Shown in pieces: positions 1 through 12,256 of a stretch of DNA of 64,000 nt. Origin of the DNA: Steromphala cineraria (Eukaryota > Mollusca > Gastropoda > Trochida > Trochidae); NCBI GenBank assembly GCA_916613615.1, contig OU744720.1:72257338-72321337 (forward strand), in the 5' to 3' direction. The notes beneath the pieces are model-generated. The model made no database searches and was not told the origin of the DNA. It saw only the letters and a program-made list of their open reading frames with translations. The translations under genes were made by a program, and so were the position numbers. The stretch's first letter is position 1. Each line of letters starts with the position of its first letter.

Positions 1-568
1 CGTCGATAAAGAGCATGTCATATGTTCTGATGGCACCTGTACGCGTTAAGGAAGCTACAAGACGCCAGGTGTTTCACACTTGATTTGAGTGCTGCCTAGG
101 CCGCCCACACGTACACGTCACACTCTGTACTCACTTTGAAGTTGACCCGTGGACTAAGCCAATCCTTATAACTATTGCCCTCATGTGGTATCATATAGAT
201 GCTGCGCTACCCTGTCTCGCAGCGTGACATCCTGAGGATACCATGATGGTGTTTCCTGCGGTGTGCGTTTAGTCTTTTGGGTTTGACACTCATTAAAGTA
301 CACGTTTAACGTCATTAGTTAACTCATTACGCTAGAGTGGGCAGTTATGCTGATAAGGGGTCCAGACGTTGAGCTGTACATGTGAAGCATGGGGGGTTAA
401 TAAGTTAAAGAGCAATGAATGCACTCATATATGGTTGCTTACAGGTGAAAAATACTGTCATGTAGAGTTGTTACAAAATGCCAGAGGTAATTTGGTACTT
501 CAAGTATGAGTAAAACATGAAGGTGTATCAAATGATGAATCAATTGGATAATGTAATGTCGACTTTAA
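1..568. other. No supported feature
   Basis: Mixed-composition sequence before the first MITE. I see no gene, repeat copy or RNA. Confidence 0.5.
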
Positions 569-926
569 AGGGGCAGTAGCACGTTTTTTTGATAATTTTA
601 TATATTTTACATTTTTCACTGATAATTGTAAGTTAATGCTAAATGTATTATTTTGACAGTGTCAAAAATCTCATTACACACACTAATCATCCATAGCCAG
701 AGGACAAAGTATGAAGATTCACATAAAATCCTTTGGCGGCCATTTTGTGTGAACACCTTTAATTCATTTTGTGTAAGAAAAAGGAATAGCATGGCTAAAC
801 TCTACGTTATATATTTGAATAATTACTGCTTCATTTAGTTTAAATACATTGTCTTTCAATTGGAACCATTAATTTTCATTTTCCTGACATTACCTTATAT
901 TCCCCCTAAAACGTGCTACTGCCCCT
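569..926 (+). mobile_element. TTAA-flanked MITE, copy 1 (358 bp)
   Basis: Terminal inverted repeats AGGGGCAGTAGCACGTTTTT / AAAACGTGCTACTGCCCCT. The left flank is TTAA and the right flank TCAA (one change). The TTAA target is typical of piggyBac-type transposition. The internal reading orientation (call it plus) carries GGCGGCCATTTTGTGTGAAC and AGAAAAAGGAATAGCATGGC. No transposase. Confidence 0.88.
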
Positions 927-930
927 TCAA

Positions 931-3040
931 ATTGGATACATATGGATAAATATGGCATAGATCGCTTCATCTGATACCTGATGATTGAGTACCTGTATGA
1001 CTTCTGTGATCAAAGTTTTAAAAAAAATAAGACATCAACATTATTTAGATTTCAAAACAGTGAGAGATGGTGGCTCTTAAAACTGGATTACTTTGAAGTA
1101 CTGTAGGCGTTATTCATTTGATCTAATGTCCTACTTATTAATAACCTAAAACCAAACGTTTATCATAAACTGTTTTAAAGTAAATTTTGCAATTAGGGTT
1201 ATAAACCATTGATATTTCCCGGAAAACAGTAATTTCCCTTTCGCAGTTATATAAACTTTGCACCGACTTATGGTGCTTTTAAAGTATTTCCGATTTTAAG
1301 CGGAAGTAACTGGAAACATTTCCGGTTGAGGTTTGACGAGTTAAAGTTTTATTACTTAGCTTGATATTTAATTTGTGCTATCAAAGTGTAAACAATGTTG
1401 TGTTGTAGATACAATCAAAGAAACGTCTCTCATGTAGTTGCCTTTAATATAAATCTTAAACAGATTATGTGGCAAATTAGTCTAAAGGGCATGACACTTA
1501 CAGGCTATTACACATGAATGAAAGAAGAATGAAACTAGTTATTGAACTTTGCGAACATACATGTAACAGGTTTATAATGATTATTGAATGAAGGCTTGAA
1601 ATGTTTTTCATTTGGCAATGGATCAAGGAAATGTCACCTTCCGAGCATTGCGGTTGGACGGGCGACAAAAAGAGCCTACGGTTATTACCAAATAAATGGT
1701 TGTGATGCACCTAGCCATGCTCGACGTTCAAAGGCTTTTAGAAAACGAAAAACTAAATCGTTCGTTGCCCCAAAGGATACCACATTTGTTTCTAACTTCA
1801 GTTCTATGGACATATCATTGCGCCAAAAACGCATGCGGCTTGTTACATTAAGCCTATGGACTTGTATCTTTGCCTTTTCGACGTCTTATCAACTAAAACT
1901 GAGTATAAAGGTACTCTAAGGATACATCGAATAAAAATGTCTCAAGTCAATGGCAGATATTAAAAAAGAAATTCAAGCAAGTTCTATGTTGTTGACATGG
2001 ATATAAACACCTTTATGTTTTTTCTGACATTTCAATCAACATTTTAAAAAAGCGGCCTTTAAACAGTAAAGGATTGGTGTTTAAAAAGGCAACTTTGTGA
2101 AAACCTTTTGATGTGAAACGTTCATCGCGAAAATTTGGCTACTTGAAATAAACGGCCAAAGAAACTGATCGTTATTTACAATTCGCAGGAACTATCCATG
2201 TTTCTTACTAACAATTAAATGAAAATCGACATAAAAAGATGACAGAGAGACGGTTTCCTTGACGTACACAAGCTTTATTCTATCAGCGTAGTTAATTATA
2301 TTATTTAAGAAGCGTGTTCAGATTATGCTAGTGTTACTTAATACATTAATATTCTCTCAATTTCTCGATCAATACATGATGTGTGGAAAACATTGGTGAA
2401 AATTTAGTAAATAGTTTATTTCCGTCCTGGGAATTTTCTGCAATTGCCTTTAATGACCTTTGAAGTATCCTTTATACTATCAAATTATATATAATAGGTC
2501 AGTTAGTGCTTTAAAGTTTATGTAGTGTGATTTATCAGACATATTTCTACTCTACTTTTACAGAACGTAAATGGTATTTCATACTTTGAAAGACCATCCA
2601 GTACTTATATGTTGTACACCGTTCACTTTTAAGTTGAAAATTCAAAATCAAACTTATATTATATATTCTTTGTAGAAACGTGATGGTAATCATCAGCGAT
2701 ATTAACACGGTACATGCTATGCTTTATTTTGACTTGGATTGTTGTTTAGTTTGGTTCATTCATGATAAATAGAAACAGGACAAGTTTCTTGAACTATAGA
2801 AGACCTATTGAAAATATCCTTGACCAAATGGTTTTGATAACTAAACGTTGTTCCACAAAGGGTAATACCGTTTTTGATAGATATTTATGACAGAAAATAA
2901 AAACGGACACTATTGGTTGTATACTTCAGTTTAATCACGGTCAACGCAATCAACTCATTAATGCTATTGAGCAACAAAACGTTGGGTGTTACGATATGAA
3001 CACATCCTATCTATTTAATTTCATATTAATTTGACATCGT
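931..3040. other. AT-rich non-coding sequence
   Basis: No recognisable gene. A 111-codon plus frame at 1584..1919 has no known motif and no splice or composition support. Confidence 0.5.
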
Positions 3041-3157
3041 GTTACGCTGAAAGGCGCCTTTCTACTCAATTAAAATGAAGTCACGCTGAAATGCGCCTTT
3101 CTACTCAATTAAAATGAAGTAACGCTGAAATGTGCCTTTCTACTCGATTTAAATGAA
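3041..3157 (+). repeat. 39-bp tandem repeat, three units
   Basis: Unit begins GTTACGCTGAAAGGCGCC and ends TCAATTAAAATGAA; three near-identical copies. Confidence 0.9.
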
Positions 3158-3495
3158 TTCAGAACGCCAGTATGACCTAATAAAGGGACCTGTGGAAATA
3201 AATCTAGATTGTTGACTTATAGAATATGTCCGCCTGAAATTAAAAATGTACCTCATTGGGACATATATGCAAACAAACGGAAAACTATGTAAACGCGCTC
3301 AATCACGTATGTTCATACTCAAATTGGCTTCATGGACATATGTACTTACTTACTTTTATTATATTTAACAGTTACCTTCAATCACTGATAAAATAGTTAA
3401 GACGGACGGAGTTACTAAGGATGATTATCCTACCGCTTAGAGCATGTATTATGCATGGATTACAGCGCATAATAAGTGATCTATTAAATAGTTAA

Positions 3496-3746
3496 AGGGG
3501 CAGTAGCACGTTTTTTATGGGGGGATATAAGGTGATATCAGGGAAATGAAAATAAATGGTTCCAATCGAAAGACAATATATTTAAACTAAATAAAGCAGT
3601 AATAAATCAAATATATAATGTAAAGTTTAGCCATGCTATTCCTTTTTCTTACACAAAATGAATTAAAGGTGTTCACAAAAAAAATGGCTGCCAATGGGTT
3701 TTATGTGAATCTCTATACTTTGTTCAAAAAACGTGCTACTGCCCCT
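3496..3746 (-). mobile_element. TTAA MITE, copy 2 (251 bp, internal deletion)
   Basis: Same termini and internal blocks as copy 1, in the opposite orientation, with about 100 bp missing next to its right end. Flanks TTAA / GTAA. Part of the host flank, AAGACGGACGGAGTTACTAA, occurs both before (3400-3420) and after (3749-3770) the element. Confidence 0.88.
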
Positions 3747-3989
3747 GTAAGACGGACGGAGTTACTAAGGATATAAACACATCTAACGTGTTAGTTGTGC
3801 ACAAAACGGAAATTCAAATGATTATGGAAACGGCTGAAATAGGAAATGCCATATTTTGAATATATCTTTTAACAATATCTCAACATGGGACAAGACTATG
3901 AGTTTTCTTATTGTCCAATAGTTAAAAGTATATCCCTATCTTCATCGATTTTCTTTTACCTTAATTGGCATTTCCGTTTCAATTTTAGC

Positions 3990-4254
3990 CAGTCTAAGTA
4001 AACCTAGTCTCAATATTATCCGTTTTACTCCTATACTGAGTCTAGCAAGGTCTAGTAGAGGGTCGCGTTAGCCGACCTTTCTGTAACCTATGACCCTCCA
4101 ACGTTAAACGTGCGAAGGTAGACTAGTGTGGCTTTGTAAGATGAGTTCTGAATGGTCAATTCGCTAAGTGGGCTGACGCAACCCTCTACTAGACCTTTCT
4201 AGACTCAGTATAGGAGTGAAACGGATAATATTGAGGCTAGGTTTACTGAGACTG
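3990..4254 (+). mobile_element. Long-TIR MITE with 9-bp target duplication, copy 1 (265 bp)
   Basis: Inverted arms of about 85 bp (3990-4075 and 4168-4254) begin CAGTCTAAGTAAACCTAG. Flanks AATTTTAGC / AATGTTAAC match at 7 of 9. Long terminal arms and a 9-bp duplication suggest a Mutator-type origin. Non-coding. Confidence 0.85.
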
Positions 4255-4263
4255 AATGTTAAC

Positions 4264-6697
4264 GGCTGTCGTTTTTTCATCAAAACTATTTCCAAACAAC
4301 TATTTCGAATACAGTAGTACAGTTAAAAGTTGAGATAATCGACCGTGTTCCGGGAATAAAGGGTTTCCAAATGTCGACACTACTAGGCCGGGAATCGACC
4401 GGGATCTATCAGAGAGCTGCCCACAAGTGGAAATTCCTGTTAAATTGAGTTCGAACCCCGAAAAGACAATGTTGTCACTATCTAATTCCTCGGAGAACGG
4501 TCGCTTTAAATCAGACTGTATCGATTTAATGTAATTGCATTTATTATTTTCGGATTTTCAAACTGAACGTTTTAACTTTATAATCTGCATAGTACGTAGA
4601 ATATAGACATCTTCTAGATCAATCAGTGTATAACTTATATATACGAGAGTTTAGCGTACATCAGTGGCTTAAATTATCAATGACCTTTTTGAAAATCAGT
4701 TCAAAATTAAACTTGTAATAGTTATGCGTTATATGAAATGATTTTAATTATTGCCTTTATTTCAATCAAAAACACACCAACGTTTCTATGTTTGATGAAA
4801 ATATTCATTGTTAGATTATTCGTTGTTGGAATCTTCTAAAAGCCAAAACATTTCTTACTAAACTTGATTCTTATAAATTCCAGTATTTGGTTTTGATAAT
4901 TTAAACGAAGACTTACTGTCAAATCTTTCTCCTTTTAAAACATAAAATGTTTTCAAAGTTATTGCGTACGTTTTTTGAACACTAGCCTACTTTATCGGAA
5001 TGACATGCAAACAATGCAAACTATAGTTTTATATTACATAACACACTCTATCTTAACATTTAATGAAAATTCACAATATAAAGAAATCACCAATGTCTAC
5101 TAAATTAATTATTGAAATAACTTTTTTAAGGTTGTGACACGAAGCTTGCGATTGACCAAGTTGTTATTCATTAATAAGTTTAATTTATGAACGAATTTGC
5201 ATAATAATAAGAGGCAACTTCCCAGTCACTCATGTTGCGCGTTCTGAATTAAATGCAACCAAGCCAACGTGCCAGTCAATGTTGCAACATGTTGGTAATC
5301 TCTGTTGACGAGTGCTCTACGACATTTGAATGCTATTTTCTTGAAGTTGCACTGACTAAGAGGTTAGCACAGAGCGCGTCCTGGAGACCGAAGCCATATA
5401 AAGGGACGGTAGTAACATCTTATCGCATGTGATTATCGCTAATTAAACCTTGCAGACACATTGGTTGAAGACACAAGCGTTGCCTGGAGCTACCTACCTT
5501 AAAACTTAACTCTCCGAGACCAGAATCAGAACATCGCATACAATTTCCGACAGAAGACCTTGAGTTCGTATCCCGGGGTTTTAATTAGTTGTCAGGACAT
5601 CCGTATTCAACTCCAATCTCTCTTTCTAATGGCCGCTTGTTTCTCGTTGACATTCAGGAAAGGTTTTATCTTGTTTTGTCGTCCAATAAACAATATTTTT
5701 AAAATCTAGACAAACGACATTTGTTTGTTTCAAAACCCTCCCACTGTTTTTGTGAGGTTCCTGTATGGCTTTAAGAATTTGTATACATAAGAAAAGCGCG
5801 CATTTTCTCCTCATCAGGTGGATTTAGGAAAGAAAAACATTTACTTCTAAACTTAACGAACCAAAATAAAGTTATCAATATAATCCTATTCCATTTGATT
5901 AAGTTAGATAATGTCATGTATTGAAAAATGGCATATAAAACAGCGTTACTGTATTTTTTTAAATGTGAAGGCTAAATGATTTTATGTAACTTTTTAGAAA
6001 GCGTGAATCATTAAAAAAAAAATTCTTTCAAATAAAAAAAATGAGAATATGAAGCCTGAAAGTAACAGAACAAATATTACATCATCATCACATCTCGTCG
6101 TGTCGACGTTGTGATGAATATAAAATCCGGAACCGATCAAATGCAAACAATATCAGATATAAATATGATGAATATCGAATGCATTAAAAGAACTAGCAGA
6201 AAATGATGTCATTGTCTAACCACAAAGTCTATAATCCTTTAATAAATATTTTCATGAAATATCAAAACAGAAAGTATAGGTCAACAGTTGCCCACCGGCT
6301 TTATGAATGTTCCCGGTATTAACAAGTAACTTTATATGGACACTTAAAATGTCCAAAACGATTTTGTCATAAAACATAATCACCATCTCCTTTTTGACTC
6401 ATATGCTACCGTGCCTCTGTTCCTCTTTGAAATGAAAACTGTGACAGTTAGCCCCCGCAATCTCGCGATCTCACCTTACATTTAGCCCACGGCAAGTCTC
6501 CATATGACAATAATAGCGAAATGATGCTAAATTAATCAGTGTTAATACGTGATAAATGGCGGATTATAGACATTTTGGTAAACACTTGGTCTATGAATAA
6601 CAGTAGAACATTGTACATTTTTATCAGCTTCTTGATCCAATGAACGTTTGGCATAGTGGACTTTATTATGATAACGCATTGATGCTTGTAATGCTTC
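4264..6697. other. AT-rich sequence with one promoter-like patch
   Basis: Mostly featureless. At 5220-5440 the GC content rises and CATATAAAGGGACGG (TATA-like at 5396) occurs; it could be a promoter but nothing recognisable follows. TATCCCGGGG near 5570 and CCGGGAATCGACCGG near 4395 only weakly recall tRNA B boxes. Confidence 0.4.
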
Positions 6698-6960
6698 CTG
6701 AAGATTAGGTAGTTGACATTGGTTAGAACTGAACACATTTCCTGTAACTTTTTAGGTTTCTTTTTCTTTTTAAACGTAGCAAATTATTTCCAGTTTTAAA
6801 AGTTTCTTAAGAATTTGAATAGTAAAGTTCGTCTGAAGATTAGATAGTTGACACTGGTTAGAAATGAACACATTTCCTGTAACTTTTTATGTTTCTTTTT
6901 AAACGTAACAAATTATTTCCAGTTTTAAAAGTTTCTTAAGAATTTGAATAGTAAACTTCT
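6698..6960 (+). repeat. 135-bp tandem duplication
   Basis: Units begin CTGAAGATTAG at 6698 and 6833 and both include AACACATTTCCTGTAACTTT and CCAGTTTTAAAAGTTTCTTA. The two minus-strand frames across unit 1 are incidental. Confidence 0.88.
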
Positions 6961-7302
6961 TTCACTGAAAGTTTTTACTTTTTGTTATTTCCCTAAGTTT
7001 TTAATATTTTAAACATAAACAATATTCATAGAGGATTCGAACGTTGTATTAGTTTTTTTTAGATCTTTAATTCTTTTTTTTTTTAAATTTCGTGATTGAT
7101 TATGTTGATAAAGACATGTACAGATGTTTTGGGTAGAAAATATTGTAAGTACCAATGAGAGAGTTAAAGGGCTGAAGACATTGTCAACTCATAATGTCAC
7201 GAAAATGATATCCTGTTGTATTTTTAGATTTCTTAATTCAAATTTTGAAAAAAAGGTTTAATGTTATTATCAGATCTAGACAAATATATTCATATTTTTT
7301 GA

Positions 7303-7398
7303 AGGGGCAGTATGTTATATTTCTTTTTTTTCGTTGTTAACTGTACGTCAATGCTAAATGTATTGTTTTGATTGTGTCAAAAACGTGCTACTGCCCCT
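7303..7398 (+). mobile_element. TTAA MITE, copy 3 (96-bp minimal copy)
   Basis: Only the two ends remain, about 75 bp of left end and 20 bp of right end. Flanks TTGA / TTAA. Confidence 0.8.
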
Positions 7399-7402
7399 TT
7401 AA

Positions 7403-9788
7403 CATCAAAATAATAAATGTTTTGATATCAAATTGTCACTGAGCCACAACTTCAAAGACATTACATTGTTAATAGTGTGAGTCTCTAATTCGAAGAACGT
7501 CATCAAAGCCGTACAAACAAGAAACGAGTTCTATCTAACCATGTATAACTCATTAGAGTGGAGGTGTGACACAACGGATACATTATCATGTACCACCTAC
7601 TCGCCCAATCATTGGTCCTGTCTATCCCTTGCTGTTTCCTACATATGTATTGCTCAAAGAACGCGTTAAAGGGGAGGCTCTATCGTTCGATATTTTAGTG
7701 AACTTTCATGTTTATATATATTGTCTAGTCGAAAGGATGCGTTAAAGAGTCTTTCTTGTTTACCACAATCCATTTTAAGAAAGTTGAATTTTGGGTATTA
7801 TTTAAAAACATATTTCTGTTCTTATATGTTCAAATTAAATGGGTTTTTTTCCAATTTATATGTATTGCAAATTGTTTTTTAAAAATGAGGTTAGCATTTC
7901 AGTTGTTCAAGATTTGACAATTTGACAAAAAATAAAAACATCGTGAAATGAAGCCAATCATCGAAGCTACGATTGTGGAATGTTTTACTACGACAAAATT
8001 CTGTCGTAACTGATAACTTTTATTATGAATTATTTGTAAATATGCTCATCTTCTATCAATCAAGTAGTTCTTTCTTAATTTTGTTAATGGATAAGCATAA
8101 TACAGCACATTTGTTTTCGTCTGCAACATAGAACTCTTATATATAGTGAAACGGTAAATAATCGTAAAAAGGAAATACCCTGTGGTGTAATAATATAATG
8201 AAGCAAAACTAAAACTATAAAGTTAGATTTTATCATAACATTATGAAATTGCTTAAATAATCATCTTTAAATTCAGAAAGAATATTTTATTTACAGCATG
8301 AAATGGTCTTATAAAATTTTCTACCATCTGATCATCAAAACATCTTCTGTATTGCAAACAAAACTACCATCCTCTCTTCGCGCTGAAAATTCTTCATAAT
8401 ATTAGCCAACGATTTTCTGACATCCAAACAACTTTCTGATTAGCATAACATATTCTGACTTATTTACTTTTTTCTGATTAACAAACCACCATCTGATGAG
8501 CATGATTAACAAACCACCATCTGATAACCATGATTAACAAACCACCATCTGATAACCATGATTAACAAACCACCATCTGATGAGCATGATAAACAAACCA
8601 CCATCTGATGAGCATAAAATATTCTGACCTAACTCTCTCTGATTAACAAACCAACATTTGATTAGCAAATTACGTTCTGGATTAGGTGAGGTGATATGAG
8701 GTTCGTCGCCGCTTTCAAGAGTATTTCACTTATATCGCGGCTGCTAGTAATATTTTGGGAGAAAGCCCGCAATACTATTGTGGGTATGTATTGCGGTGAA
8801 ACCTGCGAGCATCGACTGGAACTAACGAACCATGGTTGGTACTGAGCTGAAATTCACTGTAGCATTGCACCCAAACCTGAGTGCGTGTAGTTCTGACTTA
8901 CAAACGACTTTAAGTAAATCGACCAACTGAACTAATCCGACTTACGAATGGTTTTGAATTAAAATTGAAATATATTCTTCATTATCGATAATCATGCATT
9001 ACAAGTTCCTAGTTAGGGCATCAATGATTTTTACTACTTTTGTTCTTTTTATATGTGTTAATTTTATCGATGTTGTCCTTTTTTATGAATTTCTTAAACT
9101 TGTTAAAATTTGTTTCATGTCAACCTAACTTTCTTTATAATTTGTTTCATGTCATCCGAACTTTCTTCAAAATATGTTTCATATTATAGTTCATCATAAA
9201 CTAAACAATATTTATAAATGTATTACGAGTAAGCGTTTCGTTGCATTTTAGTGTGTGTGGGTAGAACATGTTGTGAGTTCCGACTCAAGAACATTGCAGA
9301 ACATCTGCAGCAGGGGAATGTAAATTACTTCTGTAGCGCCTAAAATAGATTGAGAAATTGTGTTTGTATTCATTCATTTGCCAATGTGAAAACCAATTTA
9401 TTTCTACATCATTTTAACAACATCAAACCACATCACGTTTAAACATCAATAAACGTTTTCACTTCATTCAAATTACAATTATATGCGCTTCAGAGTATCA
9501 TCTTAATAAAAAGTTGATCATTTTGAAAAAAAGACAAAATTCAGCACCCACATCACGATTTATCAAACTCCAGGTTTTCAGCACCTTTGAGGTTTTTGAA
9601 TTTTCAAACATTCAGAATGGCATTCACCAAGCCCAAAGCACTTAACTCTGTAAGTGCCCGCCCCTTCCATTATCTCCCAGCAGTTCCTTTATCGCACTTA
9701 TCACACTCACTTAACACATGCAGATAAACAATCAATCAATAACCACGTGATCGATTTATAGGGAGGCGGGCAACATAAGAAACTCACG
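7403..9788. other. AT-rich sequence apart from the 28-bp minisatellite
   Basis: Nothing further is recognised. CACGTG lies at 9743, just ahead of the TATA candidate. Confidence 0.5.
8476..8615 (+). repeat. 28-bp minisatellite, five units plus diverged flanks
   Basis: Unit GATTAACAAACCACCATCTG + ATGAGCAT (variant ATAACCAT), starts at 8476, 8504, 8532, 8560, 8588. A diverged unit recurs near 8640. Confidence 0.92.
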
Positions 9789-9795
9789 TATAAAA
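9789..9795 (+). promoter_or_regulatory. TATA-box candidate, possible ELH promoter
   Basis: TATAAAA occurs in a locally GC-richer stretch (9740-9860). An E-box CACGTG lies about 45 bp upstream and a GGGAGGCGGG block about 25 bp upstream. A start site about 30 bp downstream would give a first exon of roughly 65 nt ending at ACTTACTGAAAG, followed by the consensus donor GTAAGC at 9885. The next clear coding exon on this strand is ELH at 14592. The link to ELH is inference. A second TATA-like site lies near 5396. Confidence 0.35.
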
Positions 9796-9867
9796 TCTGG
9801 CTCCATTTGATAGGTGTTCAGCACAGGTACTTAAGTGTTTACCTTCACACCTTTGAGATTGTTACTT

Positions 9868-10735
9868 ACAAGACTTACTGAAAGGTAAGCTTGATTTGTG
9901 TATAGTGATTGATGAAGACGTTTGAGATTAGATATTTGCATAATATATTCAAGGTAATTGATAAACGGAGATAACAGAGTACTTAAAACAGAGAATTTTG
10001 ATTTTGATTTTAGCAGACTAACTATTGGTAAGTTTGATATATGATAAATTTATGAAGACATTTGAAATTATACCTTTGCAAAATATTAATTCATATTTGG
10101 TATTGCTTTTGTTAAGGTATGTTTGAATTGGAAAAAGTATGTTTGATCGATTCGTAAAGACGTTTGAACTAAGATCTTTGCATGATTGAATTCAAGGTGA
10201 GTGTTAAAGTCAGATAGATGAATATTCTACTTTTATGATTAAGAATGTAACTTGTCAAAGATTGCTTGAATTCAAAAGTTAAATGTGATTATTGTTTATG
10301 GATTTGTAGATACGCTTGAAATGGCATCTTTGAAAATTTGTTAAGTAAGTGTTAAATTGATATACCTGAAGTTTTTACACGGCTTATCCCAATTTTCGAC
10401 TTTGCAAGACTTATCATATGGTTAGTTTGATTATTATTTTAAAAGTTAACGATGAGGGCGTTAAGATTGTATATTTCCATAATATGTTTAAGGTAAGTAT
10501 AGAACTGTGATATCTAAATATTTTACACTTAAGATTTTAATTCTGACTTTAGAAAGACTTTTATTATGGTAAGCTTGGTTGATTTAAGTTATCTATGAAG
10601 ACGTTTAGGATTATATCTTTACATAACAAATTAAGAGAAGTGTTCAATTCAACTGAGATTCCTGAATATTTTACGCAGAGGATTCCCATTTTATCTTTGT
10701 AAGGCTTACTGTAGGATAAATTTGATCCCGGTTTC
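9868..10735 (+). repeat. Degenerate ~145-bp tandem array carrying splice-donor-like dyads
   Basis: Six or seven diverged units start near 9885, 10028, 10137, 10278, 10411, 10569 and 10715, with periods of about 133-158 bp. Each has a core like GACTTACTATTGGTAAGT, then a block like GAAGACGTTTGAGATTATATC, then often a second donor-like TTCAAGGTAAGT, and several have a pyrimidine-rich TTTTGACTTTAG just before the core. The core is a dyad (ACTTAC...GTAAGT), so the donor resemblance may come from symmetry alone. It lies between the TATA candidate and the ELH coding exon. Confidence 0.7.
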
Positions 10736-11355
10736 TGGTATGAGATTTTATCTTTCTAAAATAATGACTTGTAGGTGTTTACCTGACCCCTGAGTATTTC
10801 TACTCTTTACATTGTTATTAGCTAAATTAATCTTGAACTTTAATGTTAAGTTTGATGAGAGTGAATGAATGTGTGTATGCGATTGCTTCTTGTCTGATCC
10901 AGATAGGCTGAAGGATAGGATGCATAATTAGAATGCTATAAAATGAGGTATTCTTTCTTTGAAAGCTATCAATAATTATTTTCGCCTTTTGAGACATTTC
11001 CAATTCTTATTAGCTTATGTATAGTTATGCAAATCAATGAGTATCTAAAGTTATATTTTGTTGCTTTATCCTCGCCTTTGAAATTATGACACTGTAAGAT
11101 TAACCTAATCTTACGTATAGGAATGATATTGGCAGTGTATGACAGTGTATCTAAATTTTCCTCAAGAAAAATCGAAATGTGTGTTTATATATATATATCT
11201 GTGTGCACAGAGACGCCTATATAGTAGCTACTACTACCTACTTGAATGTGAACTTTGTGAGGGCTAACACCATTTCGAGTGTTAATGTCACATGTATGTG
11301 CTTTTTTATTCACTCAAATTTGATTCTTAAATTCTTAATAACTCTACCGTATTAA

Positions 11356-11710
11356 AGGGGCAGTAGAATGTTTTTTGATAATTTTATAATTGAAATGTTT
11401 CACTGGTAATTGTAAGTTGACGCTAAATGTATAATTTTTACAGTGTCAAAAATCTCATTACACAAGCCAATTATTCATAGTCAGAGAACAAAGTATGAAG
11501 ATTCACATAAAATCCATTGGCGGCCATTTTCTGTGAACACCTTTAATTCATTTTGTGTAAGAAAAAGGAGTCGCATGGCTAAACTTTACCTTATATATTT
11601 GGATTATTACTGCTCCATTTAGTTTAAATACATTGTGTTTCAATTGGAACCATTAATTCTCCTTTTCCTGACATCACCTCATATTCCCCCTAAAACGTGA
11701 TACTGCCCCT
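11356..11710 (+). mobile_element. TTAA MITE, copy 4 (355 bp)
   Basis: Full-length copy with perfect TTAA on both sides. The left terminus has a change (AGTAGAATG). Confidence 0.9.
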
Positions 11711-11923
11711 TTAAATGAAGGTAGGTTAACGTAATAATGTATAAAGTGATGTATGGTAGATTTGAGAAGAAGGTACAGATTAGCAAAGATTGTCTTCATT
11801 TGTAGAGATTTGTTTTTACAAAAACACATTTAAAATGAAGTGAAATTGAATGAGGGAATAGTTTTGCTATAGTCGGTTAATATTTAAATTGTGTAAAATA
11901 TTGTGTTACATGGTCAGATTTAA

Positions 11924-12252
11924 AGGGACAGTAGCAGGTTTTAGGGGAAATATAAGGTGATGTCAAGAAAAATTAAATTAATGAAAGACAATGTATTTAA
12001 ACTAAATGTAGCAGTAATAATTCAAATATATAACAAGTTTAGTCATGCGATTCCTTTTTCTAACACAAAATGATTTAAAGGTGTTCACATAAAATGGCCG
12101 CCAATGAATTTTATGAAAAAATTCATACTTTGTCCTCTGACTATGAATGCTTGGCATTTTTGAAACTGTCAAAATAATACATTTAGCATTAACTTACAAT
12201 TATCAGTGAAAATTTTGAAATATAAAATTATCCAAAAACGTGCTACTGCCCC
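11924..12252 (-). mobile_element. TTAA MITE, copy 5 (329 bp, inverted)
   Basis: Opposite orientation to copy 4 and only 213 bp from it. TTAA flanks; the last base of the right terminus overlaps or is lost. Confidence 0.88.
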
Positions 12253-12256
12253 TTAA

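Noticed and set aside
1584..1919. 111-codon plus-strand frame as a gene
   Set aside because: No known motif, no splice or composition support, and an ordinary length for chance.
4380..4480. tRNA/SINE-like GGTCGATTCCCGG and GTTCGAACCCCG stretches
   Set aside because: No matching A box at the right distance; too weak to call.
8476..8615. CTGATGAG motifs as hammerhead ribozymes
   Set aside because: CTGATGAG is part of a 28-bp minisatellite; the matching GAAA core and stems are absent.
8476..8615. CRISPR array
   Set aside because: Repeats are directly adjacent without unique spacers, and the genome is animal.
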